Assembly (NCBI RefSeq): GCF_000410875.1
Contig: NZ_AROI01000025.1
Coordinates: 1-64,000, forward strand
Origin: Halopseudomonas pelagia CL-AP6
Lineage (GTDB): Bacteria; Pseudomonadota; Gammaproteobacteria; Pseudomonadales; Pseudomonadaceae
Direction: 5' to 3'
DNA length: 64,000 nt
Under the pieces are notes generated by a model, which was not told the DNA's origin, ran no database searches, and saw only the letters and a list, made by a program, of their open reading frames with translations. This document shows positions 18,113 through 30,331 of the stretch, in pieces. Made by a program: the position numbers and the translations under genes. Position 1 is the first letter of the stretch; the number at the start of each line of letters is the position of its first letter.

Positions 18113-19471
18113 ATGGATTTGTTATTTACCCTGCTAGCCACCGTTGTGGCGTTGGGGTTGTTGGTTACCATTCATGAGTATGGCCATTTCTGGGTGGCCA
18201 GGCGCTGTGGCGTCAAGGTATTGCGTTTTTCAATCGGTTTCGGCTCGGCGCTTTACCGCTGGCATGACAAGCGCGGCACCGAGTTCGTCATCGCCGCTAT
18301 CCCGTTGGGCGGTTATGTCAAAATGCTCGATGAGCGCGAAGCGCCCGTTGATGAAGCGGACTTGGGGCAGGCCTTTAATCGCAAAGATGTCAAACAGCGC
18401 ATAGCCATTGTAGCGGCAGGCCCGATCGCCAATTTTCTGCTGGCTATCGTAGCGTTCTGGTTGGTCGCGGTCATCGGTATTACCACGTTGGCGCCCGTGT
18501 TGGGCCCGGTTGAAGAGGGTAGTGTTGCCAGCCGCGCCGGGCTGGTTGAGGGCCTTGAAGTGGTTGAGGTGGACGGTGTTGGTACGCGCAGCTGGCACGA
18601 CGTCAACCTGCAGCTGATCCGGCGTCTGGGTGAGACCGGGCAGATGCAGGTTATGGCAATCGATGGCCCCGGCGCCACGCCACAGTCCTACACGTTAGTT
18701 CTGGATGACTGGCTGCGCGGCGCCGATCAGCCTGATCCTATCGCGGCCCTGGGGCTAAGCACCTGGCGCCCTGAGGTTCCCCCGCTCCTGGGAGAGATCA
18801 GTCCGGGTGGTGCAGCCGAGGCAGCTGGCCTGCAAGCCGACGATCTGATCGTCAGTATTGATGGCCAAGCGGTGAACAGCTGGTTGGCCCAGGTCGTGCC
18901 TGCCATTCAGGGCAGCCCAGGCGAGCCATTGGCGTTGGGTATAGAGCGTGACGGCCAACTGATGCTGTTATCCGTCACCCCCCAAGCGCGTGAACAGAAC
19001 GGTACCGTGACCGGGTTTGTGGGGGCAGGTGTTGCTCCTTTCGAGTGGCCTGAGCATATGGTGCGCTCAATCGATTACAATCCCCTTGTTGCTATCCCGG
19101 TGGCTGTGGCCAAGACCTGGGATATGACGGTACTCACGTTAGACTCGCTGAAAAAGATGTTGACCGGGCTGGTCTCGGCAAAAAACTTGAGTGGCCCGAT
19201 AACCATTGCTAAAGTGGCGGGCGATTCAGCCAGGTCGGGCCCTGAGAGTTTTTTGAATTTCATCGCCTACTTGAGCATCAGTCTGGGTGTGCTTAATTTG
19301 TTGCCCATTCCTGTGCTAGATGGCGGTCATCTGGTCTATTACACGGCTGAATGGATACGGGGCAAGCCGCTGTCGGAACGCATTCAGGCCTGGGGTTTGC
19401 AAATAGGCCTGACGCTGATTGTCGGTGTGATGCTATTTGCGATCTACAACGATATAAGCCGTCTGGGTTGA
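18113..19471 (+). CDS. rseP: RIP zinc metalloprotease RseP
   Basis: Site-2 intramembrane protease of 452 aa that cleaves the anti-sigma factor during envelope stress (MucP in Pseudomonas). Zinc site HEYGH (H21, E22, H25) lies in the first membrane helix, followed by the conserved FSIGFG motif, two PDZ domains (about residues 120-200 and 215-300) and a C-terminal LLPIPVLDGGH motif in the third helix. It is located between dxr and bamA as in other gammaproteobacteria. Confidence 0.97.
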   Translation: MDLLFTLLATVVALGLLVTIHEYGHFWVARRCGVKVLRFSIGFGSALYRWHDKRGTEFVIAAIPLGGYVKMLDEREAPVDEADLGQAFNRKDVKQRIAIVAAGPIANFLLAIVAFWLVAVIGITTLAPVLGPVEEGSVASRAGLVEGLEVVEVDGVGTRSWHDVNLQLIRRLGETGQMQVMAIDGPGATPQSYTLVLDDWLRGADQPDPIAALGLSTWRPEVPPLLGEISPGGAAEAAGLQADDLIVSIDGQAVNSWLAQVVPAIQGSPGEPLALGIERDGQLMLLSVTPQAREQNGTVTGFVGAGVAPFEWPEHMVRSIDYNPLVAIPVAVAKTWDMTVLTLDSLKKMLTGLVSAKNLSGPITIAKVAGDSARSGPESFLNFIAYLSISLGVLNLLPIPVLDGGHLVYYTAEWIRGKPLSERIQAWGLQIGLTLIVGVMLFAIYNDISRLG

Positions 19472-19544
19472 GCCCAGGCAAGCAAGAACACGCTCTGCCG
19501 CTTGCGGTGGAAACGAATTTAACCAGTCAGCCAGAACGGATTTC

Positions 19545-21896
19545 ATGAAACGTTACCTATTGCCTGCGCTATTGCTGATACTCCTGGCGCCAGGAGCTTT
19601 TGCCGACGCCTTCCAGATCTCCGACATCCGCATCAATGGGCTGCAGCGTGTCTCCGCTGGCAGCGTGTTCAGCGCGCTGCCATTGGATATTGGCGAGCAA
19701 GTCGATGATCAGGCCCTGGTCGAGGCGAGTCGCTCGCTTTTCCGCACCGGATTCTTCGAGGATATCCAACTCGGCCGTGAAGGTAATGTGCTGGTTATCA
19801 CCGTGGTCGAACGACCCTCCATCGCGTCTATCGAACTGGAAGGCAACAAAGCCATCGAGAGCGAAGACCTGCTCAGCGGTTTGACCGCGGCAGGCCTGGC
19901 TGAGGGTGAAATCTTCCAGCAGGCGACCCTGGACGGGGTGCGTAACGAGCTGCTGCGCCAGTATGTTGCCCAAGGCCGCTACTCGGCAGGCATCGAGACC
20001 GAAGTGATTCCCGAGCCGCGCAACCGCGTTACGCTGAAAATTGACATCAACGAAGGCTCCGTCGCCTCGATCAAGAATGTCAACGTGGTTGGCAATACGG
20101 TGTTTACCAACGATGAACTGACCGACCTGTTCGAGCTCAAGAGCTCCAACATGCTGTCGTTCTTCCGCAATGATGACAAATATTCGCGAGAAAAATTGTC
20201 CGGTGATCTGGAACGTCTACGCTCCTGGTATCTGGATCGGGGCTATATCAACATGGACATAGCCTCCACTCAGGTGTCCATCACGCCCGACAAGAAGAAT
20301 GTCTACGTAACGGTTAACGTTAACGAAGGTGAGTTGTATACCGTCAGTGACGTCAAATTGTCTGGCGACCTGGTGGTCGCTGAGCCCGAAGTGCGGAGTC
20401 TGTTGCTGATCGAGCCAGGTCAGGTTTTCTCCCGCCAGGTCATGACCTCTACCTCGGATCTGATCAGCCGTCGTTTGGGTAACGAAGGCTATACCTTCGC
20501 CAACGTCAATGGCATTCCCGAAGTGAACGAGGATGATCGTACCGTCGCTGTCACTTTCTTCGTCGATCCCGGCAAGCGGGCCTACGTTAACCGCATCAAC
20601 TTCCGCGGCAATACCAAGACCGATGATGAAGTGCTGCGGCGCGAAATGCGTCAAATGGAGGGCGGCTGGGCGTCTACTTATCTGATCGATCAATCCAAGG
20701 TACGGCTTGAACGTCTGGGCTTCTTCAAGGAGGTCGATGTTGAAACCCTGCAGGTGCCAGGCGCCGACGATCTGATCGACGTGAATTACACCGTGGAAGA
20801 GCAGGCCTCTGGCTCAATTACCGCCAGTTTGGGTTTCGCCCAGGGTACCGGTCTGATTCTGGGTGGCTCGATCAGCCAGAATAACTTCTTCGGTTCGGGC
20901 AACCGGGTCAGTATCAGTGCCAACCGTTCGCAATATCAGACGGCGCTGTCCTTTGGGTTCCTCAATCCCTACTTTACCGTGGATGGTGTGAGCCTGGGTT
21001 ACAACGCGTTTTATCGCACTACCGATTATGATGAGCTGAATGTCGATATTTCCAGCTACGCCGTTGACTCCTACGGTGCGGGCTTCAATATCGGCTACCC
21101 CATCAGTGATACCTCGCGTTTGTCCTTCGGCCTGACGGCGCAGCAGGATGAGATCAAAGAAGGGGTCTACACTGTTCAGGAAATCAGAGACTTTCTTGAT
21201 CTGGAAGGCGATAGCTTTACTAACTTCAAGTTCAACTCGACCTGGTCGCAATCCACGCTTAACCGTGGGGTCTTCCCGGATCGTGGTTTCTCCCAGTCAG
21301 CCAGCCTGGAAACCACGCTGCCGGGTAGTGATCTGTATTTCTACAAGCTGGATTATCGTGCCCAGCGCTTCTTCCCCGTATCGGAAGACCTGACCTTGCG
21401 CATGCACACCAATCTGGGGTTCGCCCGGCGCTTCGGGTCGACCGAAAAAGTGCCTTTCTATGAGCACTACTACGCAGGTGGGATAGGATCGGTTCGCGGC
21501 TTCCGTGACAGCACCTTGGGCCCGAAAAGTACGCCTAGCCTGAATGACCCAGATCGTGATGAGCTGCCCTTCGGCGGTAACATCAAGGTCACCGGTGGCG
21601 CCGAGCTGATCTTCCCCGTGCCGTTTATTCAGGATCAGCGTTCGCTGCGCACGGTACTCTTTCTGGATGCCGGTAACGTATACGACACCTACTGTTCCAG
21701 CAACAATCTACCCAGTGGCGACGATAACCCTGGGTGTGGCAAGTTTGACGCTGGCGAGTTGCGCTACAGTGCCGGTGTTGGCCTATCCTGGCTAACGGCG
21801 CTTGGTCCGCTGGGCTTCAGCCTGGCTGTACCCTTGAACAGCGACTCCGCAGACGATACACAAGTATTCCAGTTTACCCTGGGTCAGACTTTCTGA
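19545..21896 (+). CDS. bamA: outer membrane protein assembly factor BamA
   Basis: Omp85 protein of 783 aa that inserts beta-barrel proteins into the outer membrane. A Sec signal peptide ends near residue 20 (LAPGAFADA). Five POTRA repeats follow (about 22-420), then a 16-strand barrel with the conserved IGSVRGF motif in loop 6 and a terminal phenylalanine (FTLGQTF). Upstream spacing to rseP is 73 bases; I looked for a sigmaE/AlgU-type promoter there and saw no good match. The chaperone gene skp follows. Confidence 0.98.
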   Translation: MKRYLLPALLLILLAPGAFADAFQISDIRINGLQRVSAGSVFSALPLDIGEQVDDQALVEASRSLFRTGFFEDIQLGREGNVLVITVVERPSIASIELEGNKAIESEDLLSGLTAAGLAEGEIFQQATLDGVRNELLRQYVAQGRYSAGIETEVIPEPRNRVTLKIDINEGSVASIKNVNVVGNTVFTNDELTDLFELKSSNMLSFFRNDDKYSREKLSGDLERLRSWYLDRGYINMDIASTQVSITPDKKNVYVTVNVNEGELYTVSDVKLSGDLVVAEPEVRSLLLIEPGQVFSRQVMTSTSDLISRRLGNEGYTFANVNGIPEVNEDDRTVAVTFFVDPGKRAYVNRINFRGNTKTDDEVLRREMRQMEGGWASTYLIDQSKVRLERLGFFKEVDVETLQVPGADDLIDVNYTVEEQASGSITASLGFAQGTGLILGGSISQNNFFGSGNRVSISANRSQYQTALSFGFLNPYFTVDGVSLGYNAFYRTTDYDELNVDISSYAVDSYGAGFNIGYPISDTSRLSFGLTAQQDEIKEGVYTVQEIRDFLDLEGDSFTNFKFNSTWSQSTLNRGVFPDRGFSQSASLETTLPGSDLYFYKLDYRAQRFFPVSEDLTLRMHTNLGFARRFGSTEKVPFYEHYYAGGIGSVRGFRDSTLGPKSTPSLNDPDRDELPFGGNIKVTGGAELIFPVPFIQDQRSLRTVLFLDAGNVYDTYCSSNNLPSGDDNPGCGKFDAGELRYSAGVGLSWLTALGPLGFSLAVPLNSDSADDTQVFQFTLGQTF

Positions 21897-21933
21897 AGCC
21901 AGACACCCAAAGACAATTAACAGGAGCTGTAGA

Positions 21934-22440
21934 GTGCGCAAGATTATAGGTGTTGCAATCATGTCGGTACTGGTCTTGGCCAGCTTCCCGGCAGCCGCCC
22001 AGATGAAAATCGCCGTGCTGGATTACCAGATGGCCTTGCTGGAATCGGACGCAGCGAAAAAGTATTCCGTTGATGCGGAAAAGAAATTCGGTACTCAGCT
22101 GCAGCGGTTACGCAATCTGGAAGCTGAAGCCAAACGCCTTCAGGAGCGCATGCAGCGCGATGGCGAGAAGCTGGGCCAGACTGAAGTGGAAAAACTCGAG
22201 CTGGAATTTCGCCAGAAGGCCCGTGAATTCCAGGCGCAATCCAAAGAGCTGAACGAAGCCAAAGCAGGTTCTGACCGGGAAATGCTTGAAACCCTCAAGC
22301 CACGTCTTGATCAGGCTGTTGAAGCGGCTATTCAGGCAGGCGGGTTCGATCTGGTATTGGACCGTAGCGCCGTGGTCGATGTGAAGGCAGAGTATGACAT
22401 CACTCGCCAGGTCATCGAGCGCTTGAACAGCATTCGTTGA
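21934..22440 (+). CDS. skp: periplasmic chaperone Skp/OmpH
   Basis: Periplasmic chaperone of 168 aa for unfolded outer-membrane proteins. A signal peptide is visible ([12 protein letters not shown], cleavage near residue 22). The mature part starts [15 protein letters not shown] and is dominated by charged alpha-helical coiled coil (about 45-120), as expected for the tentacles of the trimer. The start is a GTG at 21934 with AGGAG eight bases upstream. It lies between bamA and lpxD. Confidence 0.95.
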   Translation: MRKIIGVAIMSVLVLASFPAAAQMKIAVLDYQMALLESDAAKKYSVDAEKKFGTQLQRLRNLEAEAKRLQERMQRDGEKLGQTEVEKLELEFRQKAREFQAQSKELNEAKAGSDREMLETLKPRLDQAVEAAIQAGGFDLVLDRSAVVDVKAEYDITRQVIERLNSIR

Positions 22441-22448
22441 GGCGGCAG

Positions 22449-23510
22449 GTGAGTAATACTGCCGAATGGACGCTCGCTACTCTTGCTTCGCTGATAGACG
22501 CACGTCTGGTCGGTAATCCCGACCAGGTCGTACACGGTCTGGCTACCTTGCAGGAAGCACAGGCCGACCAGCTCAGCTTTCTTGCCAATAGCCAGTATCG
22601 CAAGTACTTGGCTGGCAGCAGCGCTGCAGGGGTGCTGTTGACTGAAGCGGATGCCCAGGGTTTCAAGGGTAATGCGCTGATCGTTGCCAACCCCTACCTG
22701 ATGTATGCACGGCTATCCCATCTGTTCGACCCCAAACCCAAGCCGGCTGCAGGTATTCATGCGTCTGCCGTTATTGCCGCCGACGCTGTGGTCGATCCGA
22801 CTGCCAGTGTTGGTGCGGGCGTGGTAGTTGAAGCAGGTGCACATATTGGTCCTGAGGTCACCCTTGGGGCCCAGTGTTTTGTTGGCGCCCGGTGCGTGAT
22901 TGGCCAGGGCGGCTGGTTGGCTGCGCGCGTTACTCTCTATCACGATGTGTGCATTGGTCAACGGGTGGTTATCCAATCGGGTGCGGTGATCGGATCCGAG
23001 GGTTTCGGTTTTGCTAGTGACGAAGGTCGCTGGCTGAAAATTGCCCAGATCGGCGGGGTGAGCATTGGCGACGATGTTGAAATTGGCGCCAACACTACGA
23101 TTGATCGAGGCGCATTGTCCGATACCCGTATAGGCAACGGCGTGAAGCTCGACAACCAGATTCAGATCGCTCATAACGTGCAAGTCGGTGACCACACGGC
23201 CATGGCGGCCTGTGTAGGTATCTCTGGTAGCACCCGGATTGGCAAGCATTGCACCATTGCCGGGGGTGTGGGTATGGTTGGCCATATCGAGATCTGCGAT
23301 AACGTCTTTGTCAGCGGTATGACCATGGTGACCCGTTCTATCACCGAACCTGGGGCCTATTCGTCCGGCACCGCCATGCAGCCAGCTGCGGATTGGAGAA
23401 AGAGTGCTGCACGGATACGTCAGCTCGATACGATGGCAAAAAGGGTTCAGCAGTTGGAAAAGCAGGTGCTGATCGTGACTCAGGGCACTCAAGACTCATC
23501 TGAGTCCTGA
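22449..23510 (+). CDS. lpxD: UDP-3-O-acylglucosamine N-acyltransferase
   Basis: Third step of lipid A synthesis, adding the 2-N-linked hydroxyacyl chain. About 353 aa with an N-terminal uridine-binding domain and a left-handed beta-helix of hexapeptide repeats (from about residue 100). The catalytic His is in [19 protein letters not shown] at 22449 is preferred as start, because GAGGCGG lies just before it; a TTG at 22437 overlapping the skp stop is the alternative. A GC-rich hairpin follows the stop. Confidence 0.96.
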   Translation: MSNTAEWTLATLASLIDARLVGNPDQVVHGLATLQEAQADQLSFLANSQYRKYLAGSSAAGVLLTEADAQGFKGNALIVANPYLMYARLSHLFDPKPKPAAGIHASAVIAADAVVDPTASVGAGVVVEAGAHIGPEVTLGAQCFVGARCVIGQGGWLAARVTLYHDVCIGQRVVIQSGAVIGSEGFGFASDEGRWLKIAQIGGVSIGDDVEIGANTTIDRGALSDTRIGNGVKLDNQIQIAHNVQVGDHTAMAACVGISGSTRIGKHCTIAGGVGMVGHIEICDNVFVSGMTMVTRSITEPGAYSSGTAMQPAADWRKSAARIRQLDTMAKRVQQLEKQVLIVTQGTQDSSES

Positions 23511-23562
23511 GCCGCGCCTTCCCCCGGCGCCCACCATTTTTTAGTGCAAGGCCTGCGAATAC

Positions 23563-24000
23563 ATGGATATCAAGGAAATAAAAGAATACCTACCCCACCG
23601 TTACCCATTTCTTCTGGTGGACAGGGTGCTCGAGCTGGATCTGGAGGCTCGCCATATTCGCGCCTACAAGAACGTATCGGTCAATGAGCCTTTCTTTAAC
23701 GGCCATTTCCCAGAGCATCCGATCATGCCCGGTGTGCTCATTATTGAAGCCATGGCGCAGGCAGCTGGTCTGCTCGGTTTCAAAATGATGAACCTAAGGC
23801 CGGCAGATGGCACGCTGTACTATTTTGTCGGGACGGATAAGTTGCGTTTCCGTCAGCCGGTAGTACCAGGTGATCAATTGCAGCTCGAAGCCCAATACTT
23901 GAGCAACCGTCGCGGAATCTGGAAGTTTGCCTGTCGTGCTACGGTCGATGGCAAGGAGGCCTGCTCGGGTGAAATCATCTGTGCGGAACACAAAGTATGA
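23563..24000 (+). CDS. fabZ: 3-hydroxyacyl-ACP dehydratase FabZ
   Basis: Hot-dog-fold dehydratase of 145 aa in type II fatty acid elongation. Catalytic H48 in [14 protein letters not shown] and E62 in [11 protein letters not shown] are present. It sits between lpxD and lpxA in the usual lipid A/fatty acid cluster, which balances acyl flux to lipid A and phospholipid. The stop overlaps the lpxA start by four bases (ATGA). Confidence 0.98.
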   Translation: MDIKEIKEYLPHRYPFLLVDRVLELDLEARHIRAYKNVSVNEPFFNGHFPEHPIMPGVLIIEAMAQAAGLLGFKMMNLRPADGTLYYFVGTDKLRFRQPVVPGDQLQLEAQYLSNRRGIWKFACRATVDGKEACSGEIICAEHKV

Positions 24001-24773
24001 GTCGAATTCATCCCCAGGCGATCGTCGATCCGTCCGCCCGGCTGGCTGAAGACGTTGAGGTTGGGCCCTGGACGCTGATTGGTCCGGACGTTGAGATAGG
24101 TGCTGGTACGGTTATTGGCCCGCATGTGGTTATACGCGGGCCTACTATTATCGGGCAGCGCAATCGTATTTTTCAGTTTTCCTCGATCGGGGAAGACTGC
24201 CAGGACAAGAAATACAATGGCGAGCCGACCAGGCTGGTCATTGGCGATCATAACGTCATCCGCGAAGGCTGCACGCTGCACCGCGGTACAGTCCAGGATC
24301 AGGGTGTAACGACCATAGGCAATCATAATTTGTTGATGGCCTATGTGCATGTCGCCCATGACTGCATCGTCGGTGATCACATCATTATGGCCAATAATGC
24401 CACTATCGCCGGCCATGTGCGGGTGGGCGATGGTGCCATTCTCGGCGGTTACACTACTGTGCATCAGTTCTGTCATCTTGGCGCCTGGTCCATGAGCGCC
24501 GCCAATAGCGCGGTGTTCAAGGACATTCCCGCCTATGTGATGGTTGGTGGCAATCCGGCGAGTGCCCATGGCATGAACTTCGAAGGCATGCGCCGCCGCG
24601 GCTTCAGCCCCGAGCTGCTCGCTGCACTGCGTCGTGCTTACAAGGTCGTCTATCGCCAGGGCCTGACGCTGCAGGACGCGCTCAAGGCGTTGGAAGAACC
24701 CGCTGAGCAGTTCGCTGAAATAGCCTTGTACCGCGACTCCATTGTAGCTTCTACCCGCGGTATTACGCGCTAG
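23997..24773 (+). CDS. lpxA: UDP-N-acetylglucosamine acyltransferase
   Basis: First step of lipid A synthesis, 258 aa. The left-handed beta-helix is seen as hexapeptide repeats over the first ~190 residues ([20 protein letters not shown] and onward). The catalytic His is in [15 protein letters not shown]. The C-terminal helical part ([20 protein letters not shown]) is typical. It overlaps fabZ and is two bases from lpxB. Confidence 0.98.
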   Translation: MSRIHPQAIVDPSARLAEDVEVGPWTLIGPDVEIGAGTVIGPHVVIRGPTIIGQRNRIFQFSSIGEDCQDKKYNGEPTRLVIGDHNVIREGCTLHRGTVQDQGVTTIGNHNLLMAYVHVAHDCIVGDHIIMANNATIAGHVRVGDGAILGGYTTVHQFCHLGAWSMSAANSAVFKDIPAYVMVGGNPASAHGMNFEGMRRRGFSPELLAALRRAYKVVYRQGLTLQDALKALEEPAEQFAEIALYRDSIVASTRGITR

Positions 24774-24775
24774 TC

Positions 24776-25960
24776 ATGTCTGTTTCAGCCGATTCGGCCG
24801 CCACCCCTTCGCTTTGTATTGCTCTGGTTGCCGGTGAAGCCTCGGGTGACACTCTGGGGGCCGGGCTGATCCGCGCGCTTAAGCGCCAATATCCGAATGC
24901 ACGCTTTGTCGGCATCGGTGGTCCGCGAATGATTGCTGAAGGCATGCACAGCCAAGTGCCGATGGAGCGCCTGTCGGTGATGGGGCTGGTTGAGGTACTG
25001 GGTCGCCTTCGGGAGCTTTTGAGGATTCGTAAATCCCTGGTCAGCTATCTCAAAACGCAGAATCCGGACGTGTTCATCGGTATCGATGCGCCGGACTTCA
25101 CCCTGAATGTAGAAAAGCAGCTGCGTGAGGCGGGTATTCCCACGGCTCACTATGTCAGCCCGTCAGTTTGGGCCTGGCGTGAAAAGCGCGTATTGGGTAT
25201 TCGCCAATCGACCGATCTGATGCTGACGCTGTTCCCCTTTGAAGAGGCGGTCTACCAGAAGCATGGGGTGGCAGTGCGTTGCGTGGGTCATACATTGGCC
25301 GATCAAATTGCGTTGCAGCCTGACCGGGAAGCCGCCCGGGCTGCCCTGGGGCTGGCCGCACACTCCCGGGTCGTTGCGCTGATGCCGGGCAGTCGCAATG
25401 GGGAGCTGCGCAAGCTCGGGCTGCTGTTTTTGCAAACCGCAGCCTGGTGCCTGGAGCGTCAACCGCATTTGCACTTTGTCATGCCCTGCGCCAACGCCGA
25501 GCGGCGCTCGCAAATAGAAGTTATCCTGGCTGAAAGCGGTTTATCACTGCCGTTGACGTTGCTGGACGGTCAGGCCCACGAAGCTCTGGCTGCCTGTGAT
25601 GCGGTATTGATCGCCTCCGGCACGGCAACACTCGAAGCCATGCTATTCAAAAGGCCAATGGTAGTGGCCTACCGTATGGCGGGTTTAACCTTCAAAATCC
25701 TCAAGCGCCTGGTAAAGGTCGGGCATGTTTCGCTGCCCAATCTGCTGGCTGGGCGCGAAGTAGTGCCTGAGTTTCTGCAGGATGCAGCAACACCGGCGGC
25801 GATGGGTCAGGCGCTGCTGGAGCGTCTTGGTCCTACTGCGGAAGCTGAGGCGACCCAGGCGACCTTTATGCAGCTGCATGAACTGTTGCGCCGCAATGCC
25901 GATGACTCGGCTGCCGAAGCGGTAATTGAGTTGATGCGCAAGAAGGGCAGGTTGGTATGA
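24776..25960 (+). CDS. lpxB: lipid A disaccharide synthase
   Basis: GT19-family glycosyltransferase of 394 aa joining UDP-2,3-diacylglucosamine and lipid X. The family N-terminus [20 protein letters not shown], the [12 protein letters not shown] segment, [13 protein letters not shown] and the [13 protein letters not shown] nucleotide-binding segment are all visible. Membrane-associated. The stop overlaps the rnhB start by four bases. Confidence 0.97.
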   Translation: MSVSADSAATPSLCIALVAGEASGDTLGAGLIRALKRQYPNARFVGIGGPRMIAEGMHSQVPMERLSVMGLVEVLGRLRELLRIRKSLVSYLKTQNPDVFIGIDAPDFTLNVEKQLREAGIPTAHYVSPSVWAWREKRVLGIRQSTDLMLTLFPFEEAVYQKHGVAVRCVGHTLADQIALQPDREAARAALGLAAHSRVVALMPGSRNGELRKLGLLFLQTAAWCLERQPHLHFVMPCANAERRSQIEVILAESGLSLPLTLLDGQAHEALAACDAVLIASGTATLEAMLFKRPMVVAYRMAGLTFKILKRLVKVGHVSLPNLLAGREVVPEFLQDAATPAAMGQALLERLGPTAEAEATQATFMQLHELLRRNADDSAAEAVIELMRKKGRLV

Positions 25961-26640
25961 CCCAGATGATGATCGATTGGTACGTGCCTGTTGGTGACGA
26001 ACTGGTTGCTGGCGTCGACGAAGTCGGCCGCGGCCCGCTCTGCGGTGCGGTGGTCACGGCGGCGGTCATACTCGATCCGCTGCGCCCTATCGAAGGTCTG
26101 AACGATTCCAAGAAGCTGACGGCTGCGCGCCGGGAAGCCTTGTTCCCGATTATTCAGGAGCGCGCCCTGGCCTGGTGTATTGCCCGGGCGGAAGTCGAAG
26201 AAATTGACCAGCTGAATATTCTGCACGCCACCATGCTGGCCATGCAGCGCGCGGTGGCTGGGCTTTCAGTGCGACCGGACCGGGTGCTGATCGACGGCAA
26301 TCGCTGTCCGGCCCTGCCAATGCCCAGCGAGCCGGTGATCAAGGGCGACTCCCGGGTCCCGGCCATTGCGGCGGCCTCGATTCTGGCCAAGGTGTCCCGG
26401 GATCGCGAGATGCAGGAGCTGGAGTTACTCTATCCCGGTTACGGCATTGCTCAGCACAAGGGTTATCCCACTCCGGTGCATCTGTCGGCGTTGCGGGAGC
26501 TGGGGGCGACTGCGATCCATCGGCGCTCGTTTTCGCCAGTGCGGGATGCGTTGGCCAGTGTTGCGGTGGATTCTGACTTGGGTGTCGATCAGGCTGAGGC
26601 CGGCAGGATACGCCGACACGCCGTGAATACATCCCTGTAG
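25957..26640 (+). CDS. rnhB: ribonuclease HII
   Basis: Removes ribonucleotides from DNA-RNA hybrids; 227 aa. The [12 protein letters not shown] motif near residue 21 carries the catalytic [10 protein letters not shown] follows, and the second acidic motif is DGNRCPAL. The C-terminal extension of about 20 residues ([17 protein letters not shown]) is slightly longer than in some homologues. It is last in the lpxD-fabZ-lpxA-lpxB-rnhB run, 160 bases before dnaE. Confidence 0.96.
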   Translation: MTQMMIDWYVPVGDELVAGVDEVGRGPLCGAVVTAAVILDPLRPIEGLNDSKKLTAARREALFPIIQERALAWCIARAEVEEIDQLNILHATMLAMQRAVAGLSVRPDRVLIDGNRCPALPMPSEPVIKGDSRVPAIAAASILAKVSRDREMQELELLYPGYGIAQHKGYPTPVHLSALRELGATAIHRRSFSPVRDALASVAVDSDLGVDQAEAGRIRRHAVNTSL

Positions 26641-26800
26641 GCTCATCACCGGCATCCCTGCCGCCTTCCGCACACCAGGCACCAAGCCAGTACCAAACTA
26701 ACCATTGTTTGGCTAAATCCAGACAAAGTGCGAGTAGCCCCCAACTCCCCCCGCCGTTACAATCCTCACCTTAGTTGTTGCCTTCAGAAACAGGACCACC

Positions 26801-29800
26801 ATGACGCATTCTTTCGTTCACTTGCGTGTACACAGCGAGTTTTCTCTGGTTGACGGTATCGTCAAGATCAAGCCACTGATCAAGATGGTAGCCGAGGCAG
26901 GGATGCCGGCAGTGGCGGTGACGGATCAGAACAACATGTGCAGCCTGGTGAAGTTTTACAAGGCCGCTATGGGTGGTGGGGTCAAGCCGATTTCCGGTGT
27001 TGATGTCTGGCTGGTTGGTGCCAATGATGACAATCAGCTCACTCGTCTGAGCCTGCTGGCGATGAACCGCAACGGTTATCGTAACCTGACCGAACTGATT
27101 TCCCGCGGCTATACCGAAGGTCAGCGTAACGGCGTGGTGACCATCCGTCGCGAATGGGTCGCCGAATCCAGTGAAGACGTGATTGCACTGTCTGGTGCCA
27201 AGGAAGGGGAGATCGGCCAGTCACTGCTGTCGAACAATCCGCAGGAAGCCGATGCCCTGCTTAAATACTGGATGCAGGTGTTCCCCGGACGCTTCTACCT
27301 GGAGCTGCAGCGTACCAGCCGCCCGAATGATGAAGAGTACCTGCACGCAGCTGTGGATCTGGCGGTCAAGTTGGATTGCCCGGTTGTCGCAACCAATGAC
27401 GTGCGCTTTCTCAAGCGCGAGGATTTCGAAGCACACGAAACACGGGTGTGCATCGGTGAAGGCCGGGCGCTGGATGATCCGCGCCGTGTGCGGCAGTACA
27501 GCGAAGAGCAGTATCTGAAGACGCCGGCCGAAATGGCCGAGCTGTTTTCCGATATCCCCGAGGCGCTGGCCAATAGCGTGGAGATCGCTCGGCGCTGCAA
27601 TATCGACGTACAGTTAGGCAAAAACTTCCTCCCGGCCTTTCCAACGCCGGACGGTATGAGCGAGGCGGAGTTCTTCCGCAAGGTCTCGTTTGAAGGGCTC
27701 GAAGAGCGGCTGAAAGTCGTACTGCCGCCCGATTCCGAGAATTATGACGCGCGCCGTCAGGTGTATATCGACCGGTTGAACTTTGAACTGGATATCATCA
27801 TCCAGATGGAGTTTCCCGGTTATTTTTTGATCGTGATGGACTTTATCAAGTGGGCCAAAAACAACGGCGTACCGGTGGGCCCAGGCCGGGGCTCGGGGGC
27901 AGGCTCGCTGGTCGCCTATTCGTTGCTGATTACCGATCTGGACCCGTTGCAGTACGATCTGCTGTTCGAGCGCTTCCTCAACCCCGAACGGGTATCCATG
28001 CCCGATTTCGACGTCGACTTCTGCATGGAAGGTCGTGACCGGGTGATTGAGTATGTGGCCGATACTTATGGCCGTAACGCTGTATCGCAGATCATCACCT
28101 TCGGTACCATGGCCGCCAAGGCGGTGGTGCGTGACGTCGCGCGGGTGCAAGGCAAGTCCTACGGCCTGGCTGACAAGCTGTCGAAGATGATTCCGTTTGA
28201 AGTCGGTATGACTCTGGCCAAGGCCTTCGAGCAGGAAGAGATCCTGCGTGATTTTCTTGCCAATGATGAAGAAGCCCAGGAAATCTGGGATATGGCGCGC
28301 AAGCTGGAAGGCGTAACGCGTAACGTCGGCAAGCACGCCGGCGGTGTGGTGATCGCACCGACCAAATTGACCGATTTTGCCCCGCTATACTGCGATGAGG
28401 CCGGCGGCGGTCTGGTGACCCAGTTCGACAAGGATGATGTGGAAGCCGCAGGCCTGGTCAAGTTCGACTTTCTGGGTCTGCGCACCTTGACCATTATCGA
28501 CTGGGCCATGGACACCATCAACCGCGTGCGGGCCAAGACCGGTGGCGCGCCACTGGACATCAACTTTATCCCGCTGGATGATCTGCCCACCTACCAGATG
28601 TTGCAGAAGGCCGAAACCACCGCGGTGTTCCAGCTGGAATCCCGGGGTATGAAGGAGCTGATCAAAAAGCTCAAACCCGACTGCCTGGAAGACCTGATCG
28701 CTCTTGTGGCCCTGTTTCGTCCCGGGCCACTGCAATCGGGCATGGTCGACGACTTTATCAATCGCAAGCACGGTCGCGAAATCCTTTCCTACCCGCATCC
28801 GAACTATCAGCTCGACAGTCTGAAGCCGGTACTGGCACCGACCTACGGCATTATTTTGTATCAGGAACAGGTGATGCAAATCGCCCAGGTGATGGCCGGC
28901 TACACGCTGGGCGGCGCCGATATGCTGCGTCGGGCCATGGGCAAGAAAAAGCCCGAGGAAATGGCCAAGCAGCGGGAGATCTTCCTCGAAGGTTGCGAAA
29001 CCAACAATATCAACGCCGATTTGGCGGGCAATATTTTTGATCTGGTAGAAAAGTTTGCCGGCTATGGTTTCAACAAGTCGCACTCGGCGGCTTATGGCCT
29101 GGTCTCTTACCAAACCGCCTGGCTCAAGGCCCATTACCCGGCGCCGTTCATGGCCGCCGTGTTGTCGGCGGATATGCATAACACCGACAAGGTAGTTACG
29201 CTGATCGAAGAGTGCCGCAGCATGAAGCTACGGCTCAACCCGCCGGATGTGAATGTCTCGGAATACAAATTTACCGTGGATGACGCCGGCGCGGTGGTCT
29301 ACGGGCTGGGCGCGATCAAGGGTGTGGGCGAAGGTCCGGTGGAAACCATTGTCGAGAAGCGTCAGCAGGGTGGGCCTTTCCTCGATCTGTTTGATTTCTG
29401 TGCCAGGGTCGATCTCAAGCGCATCAACAAGCGCGTGATGGAAGCGCTGATACGTTCCGGTGCGCTGGATAGGCTTGGGCCTTTCTTCGATACCGAACAG
29501 CAGGCTTATCTGAAGAATGTCGATCGCAACCGTGCAGCTTTGGCGGCCGCCATGGAAGAAGCCATTGCTGCTGCCGAGCAGACCGCCAAGAGCGCTGACA
29601 GTGGTCACGCCGACCTGTTTGGCGAACTGCTGGGCCCTTCGACCGTAAGGGATGTCTACGAGCAGTATCGCAAGGCGCGCGAGTGGACTTTCAAGGAGCG
29701 CCTGCGCGGCGAGAAGGAAACCCTTGGGCTGTATCTGACCGGTCACCCGATTGATGAGTACGAAAAAGAGATCCGCCGCTTTGCCCGCCAGCGCATTATT

Positions 29801-30325
29801 GATCTCAAGCCTTCGCGTGACAGCCAAACGATTGCCGGCCTGGTGTTTGATCTAAGGGTCATGAAAACCAAGCGCGGGGACAAAATGGGGTTTGTTACGC
29901 TTGATGACCGTTCGGGCCGGATTGAGGTCTCGCTGTATGCCGAGGCTTATCAGGCGTCCCAATCCCAATTACAGAAAGACGCCTTGCTGGTAGTGGAAGG
30001 TGAGGTTAGTCAGGATGATTTTTCCGGTGGCCTGCGCATGCGCGTCAAACGCGTCATGAGCCTGGAGGATGCCCGTACCACACTGCTTGACAGTGTACGC
30101 ATCAGCCTGGATACCGAGCGCCACAGCACACAAAGTCTCGATCAGTTGGCTGGATTATTGCGCAAGTTCCCCGGCGGATGTGCGGTAACGGTTGATCTCC
30201 AGCGGCCGGATGCGGCTGTACAATTGCGCCTGGGTGACAGCTGGCGGGTCGAACCGGCAGATGACCTGGTACAGGGGATACGTGACCATCTGGGCAAAGA
30301 CAGCGTCTCTTTGCACTACAGATGA
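26801..30325 (+). CDS. dnaE: DNA polymerase III alpha subunit
   Basis: Replicative polymerase of 1174 aa. Domains in order: N-terminal PHP domain ([15 protein letters not shown]), palm with the catalytic Asp pair in [16 protein letters not shown] (about 400-415), fingers, the tandem HhH region ([15 protein letters not shown]), an OB fold near 995-1070 and a C-terminal domain. The 160-base upstream gap contains a possible -10 (TACAAT, 26758-26763) without a good -35, so dnaE may be partly independent of rnhB. It is distinct from the error-prone dnaE2 at 39912. Confidence 0.98.
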   Translation: MTHSFVHLRVHSEFSLVDGIVKIKPLIKMVAEAGMPAVAVTDQNNMCSLVKFYKAAMGGGVKPISGVDVWLVGANDDNQLTRLSLLAMNRNGYRNLTELISRGYTEGQRNGVVTIRREWVAESSEDVIALSGAKEGEIGQSLLSNNPQEADALLKYWMQVFPGRFYLELQRTSRPNDEEYLHAAVDLAVKLDCPVVATNDVRFLKREDFEAHETRVCIGEGRALDDPRRVRQYSEEQYLKTPAEMAELFSDIPEALANSVEIARRCNIDVQLGKNFLPAFPTPDGMSEAEFFRKVSFEGLEERLKVVLPPDSENYDARRQVYIDRLNFELDIIIQMEFPGYFLIVMDFIKWAKNNGVPVGPGRGSGAGSLVAYSLLITDLDPLQYDLLFERFLNPERVSMPDFDVDFCMEGRDRVIEYVADTYGRNAVSQIITFGTMAAKAVVRDVARVQGKSYGLADKLSKMIPFEVGMTLAKAFEQEEILRDFLANDEEAQEIWDMARKLEGVTRNVGKHAGGVVIAPTKLTDFAPLYCDEAGGGLVTQFDKDDVEAAGLVKFDFLGLRTLTIIDWAMDTINRVRAKTGGAPLDINFIPLDDLPTYQMLQKAETTAVFQLESRGMKELIKKLKPDCLEDLIALVALFRPGPLQSGMVDDFINRKHGREILSYPHPNYQLDSLKPVLAPTYGIILYQEQVMQIAQVMAGYTLGGADMLRRAMGKKKPEEMAKQREIFLEGCETNNINADLAGNIFDLVEKFAGYGFNKSHSAAYGLVSYQTAWLKAHYPAPFMAAVLSADMHNTDKVVTLIEECRSMKLRLNPPDVNVSEYKFTVDDAGAVVYGLGAIKGVGEGPVETIVEKRQQGGPFLDLFDFCARVDLKRINKRVMEALIRSGALDRLGPFFDTEQQAYLKNVDRNRAALAAAMEEAIAAAEQTAKSADSGHADLFGELLGPSTVRDVYEQYRKAREWTFKERLRGEKETLGLYLTGHPIDEYEKEIRRFARQRIIDLKPSRDSQTIAGLVFDLRVMKTKRGDKMGFVTLDDRSGRIEVSLYAEAYQASQSQLQKDALLVVEGEVSQDDFSGGLRMRVKRVMSLEDARTTLLDSVRISLDTERHSTQSLDQLAGLLRKFPGGCAVTVDLQRPDAAVQLRLGDSWRVEPADDLVQGIRDHLGKDSVSLHYR

Positions 30326-30331
30326 CTCGCT

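Noticed and set aside
23514-23545. Terminator between lpxD and fabZ
   Set aside because: GCGCC/GGCGC forms a short stem, but the T-run comes five to six bases later and the operon must continue; at most a weak attenuator.
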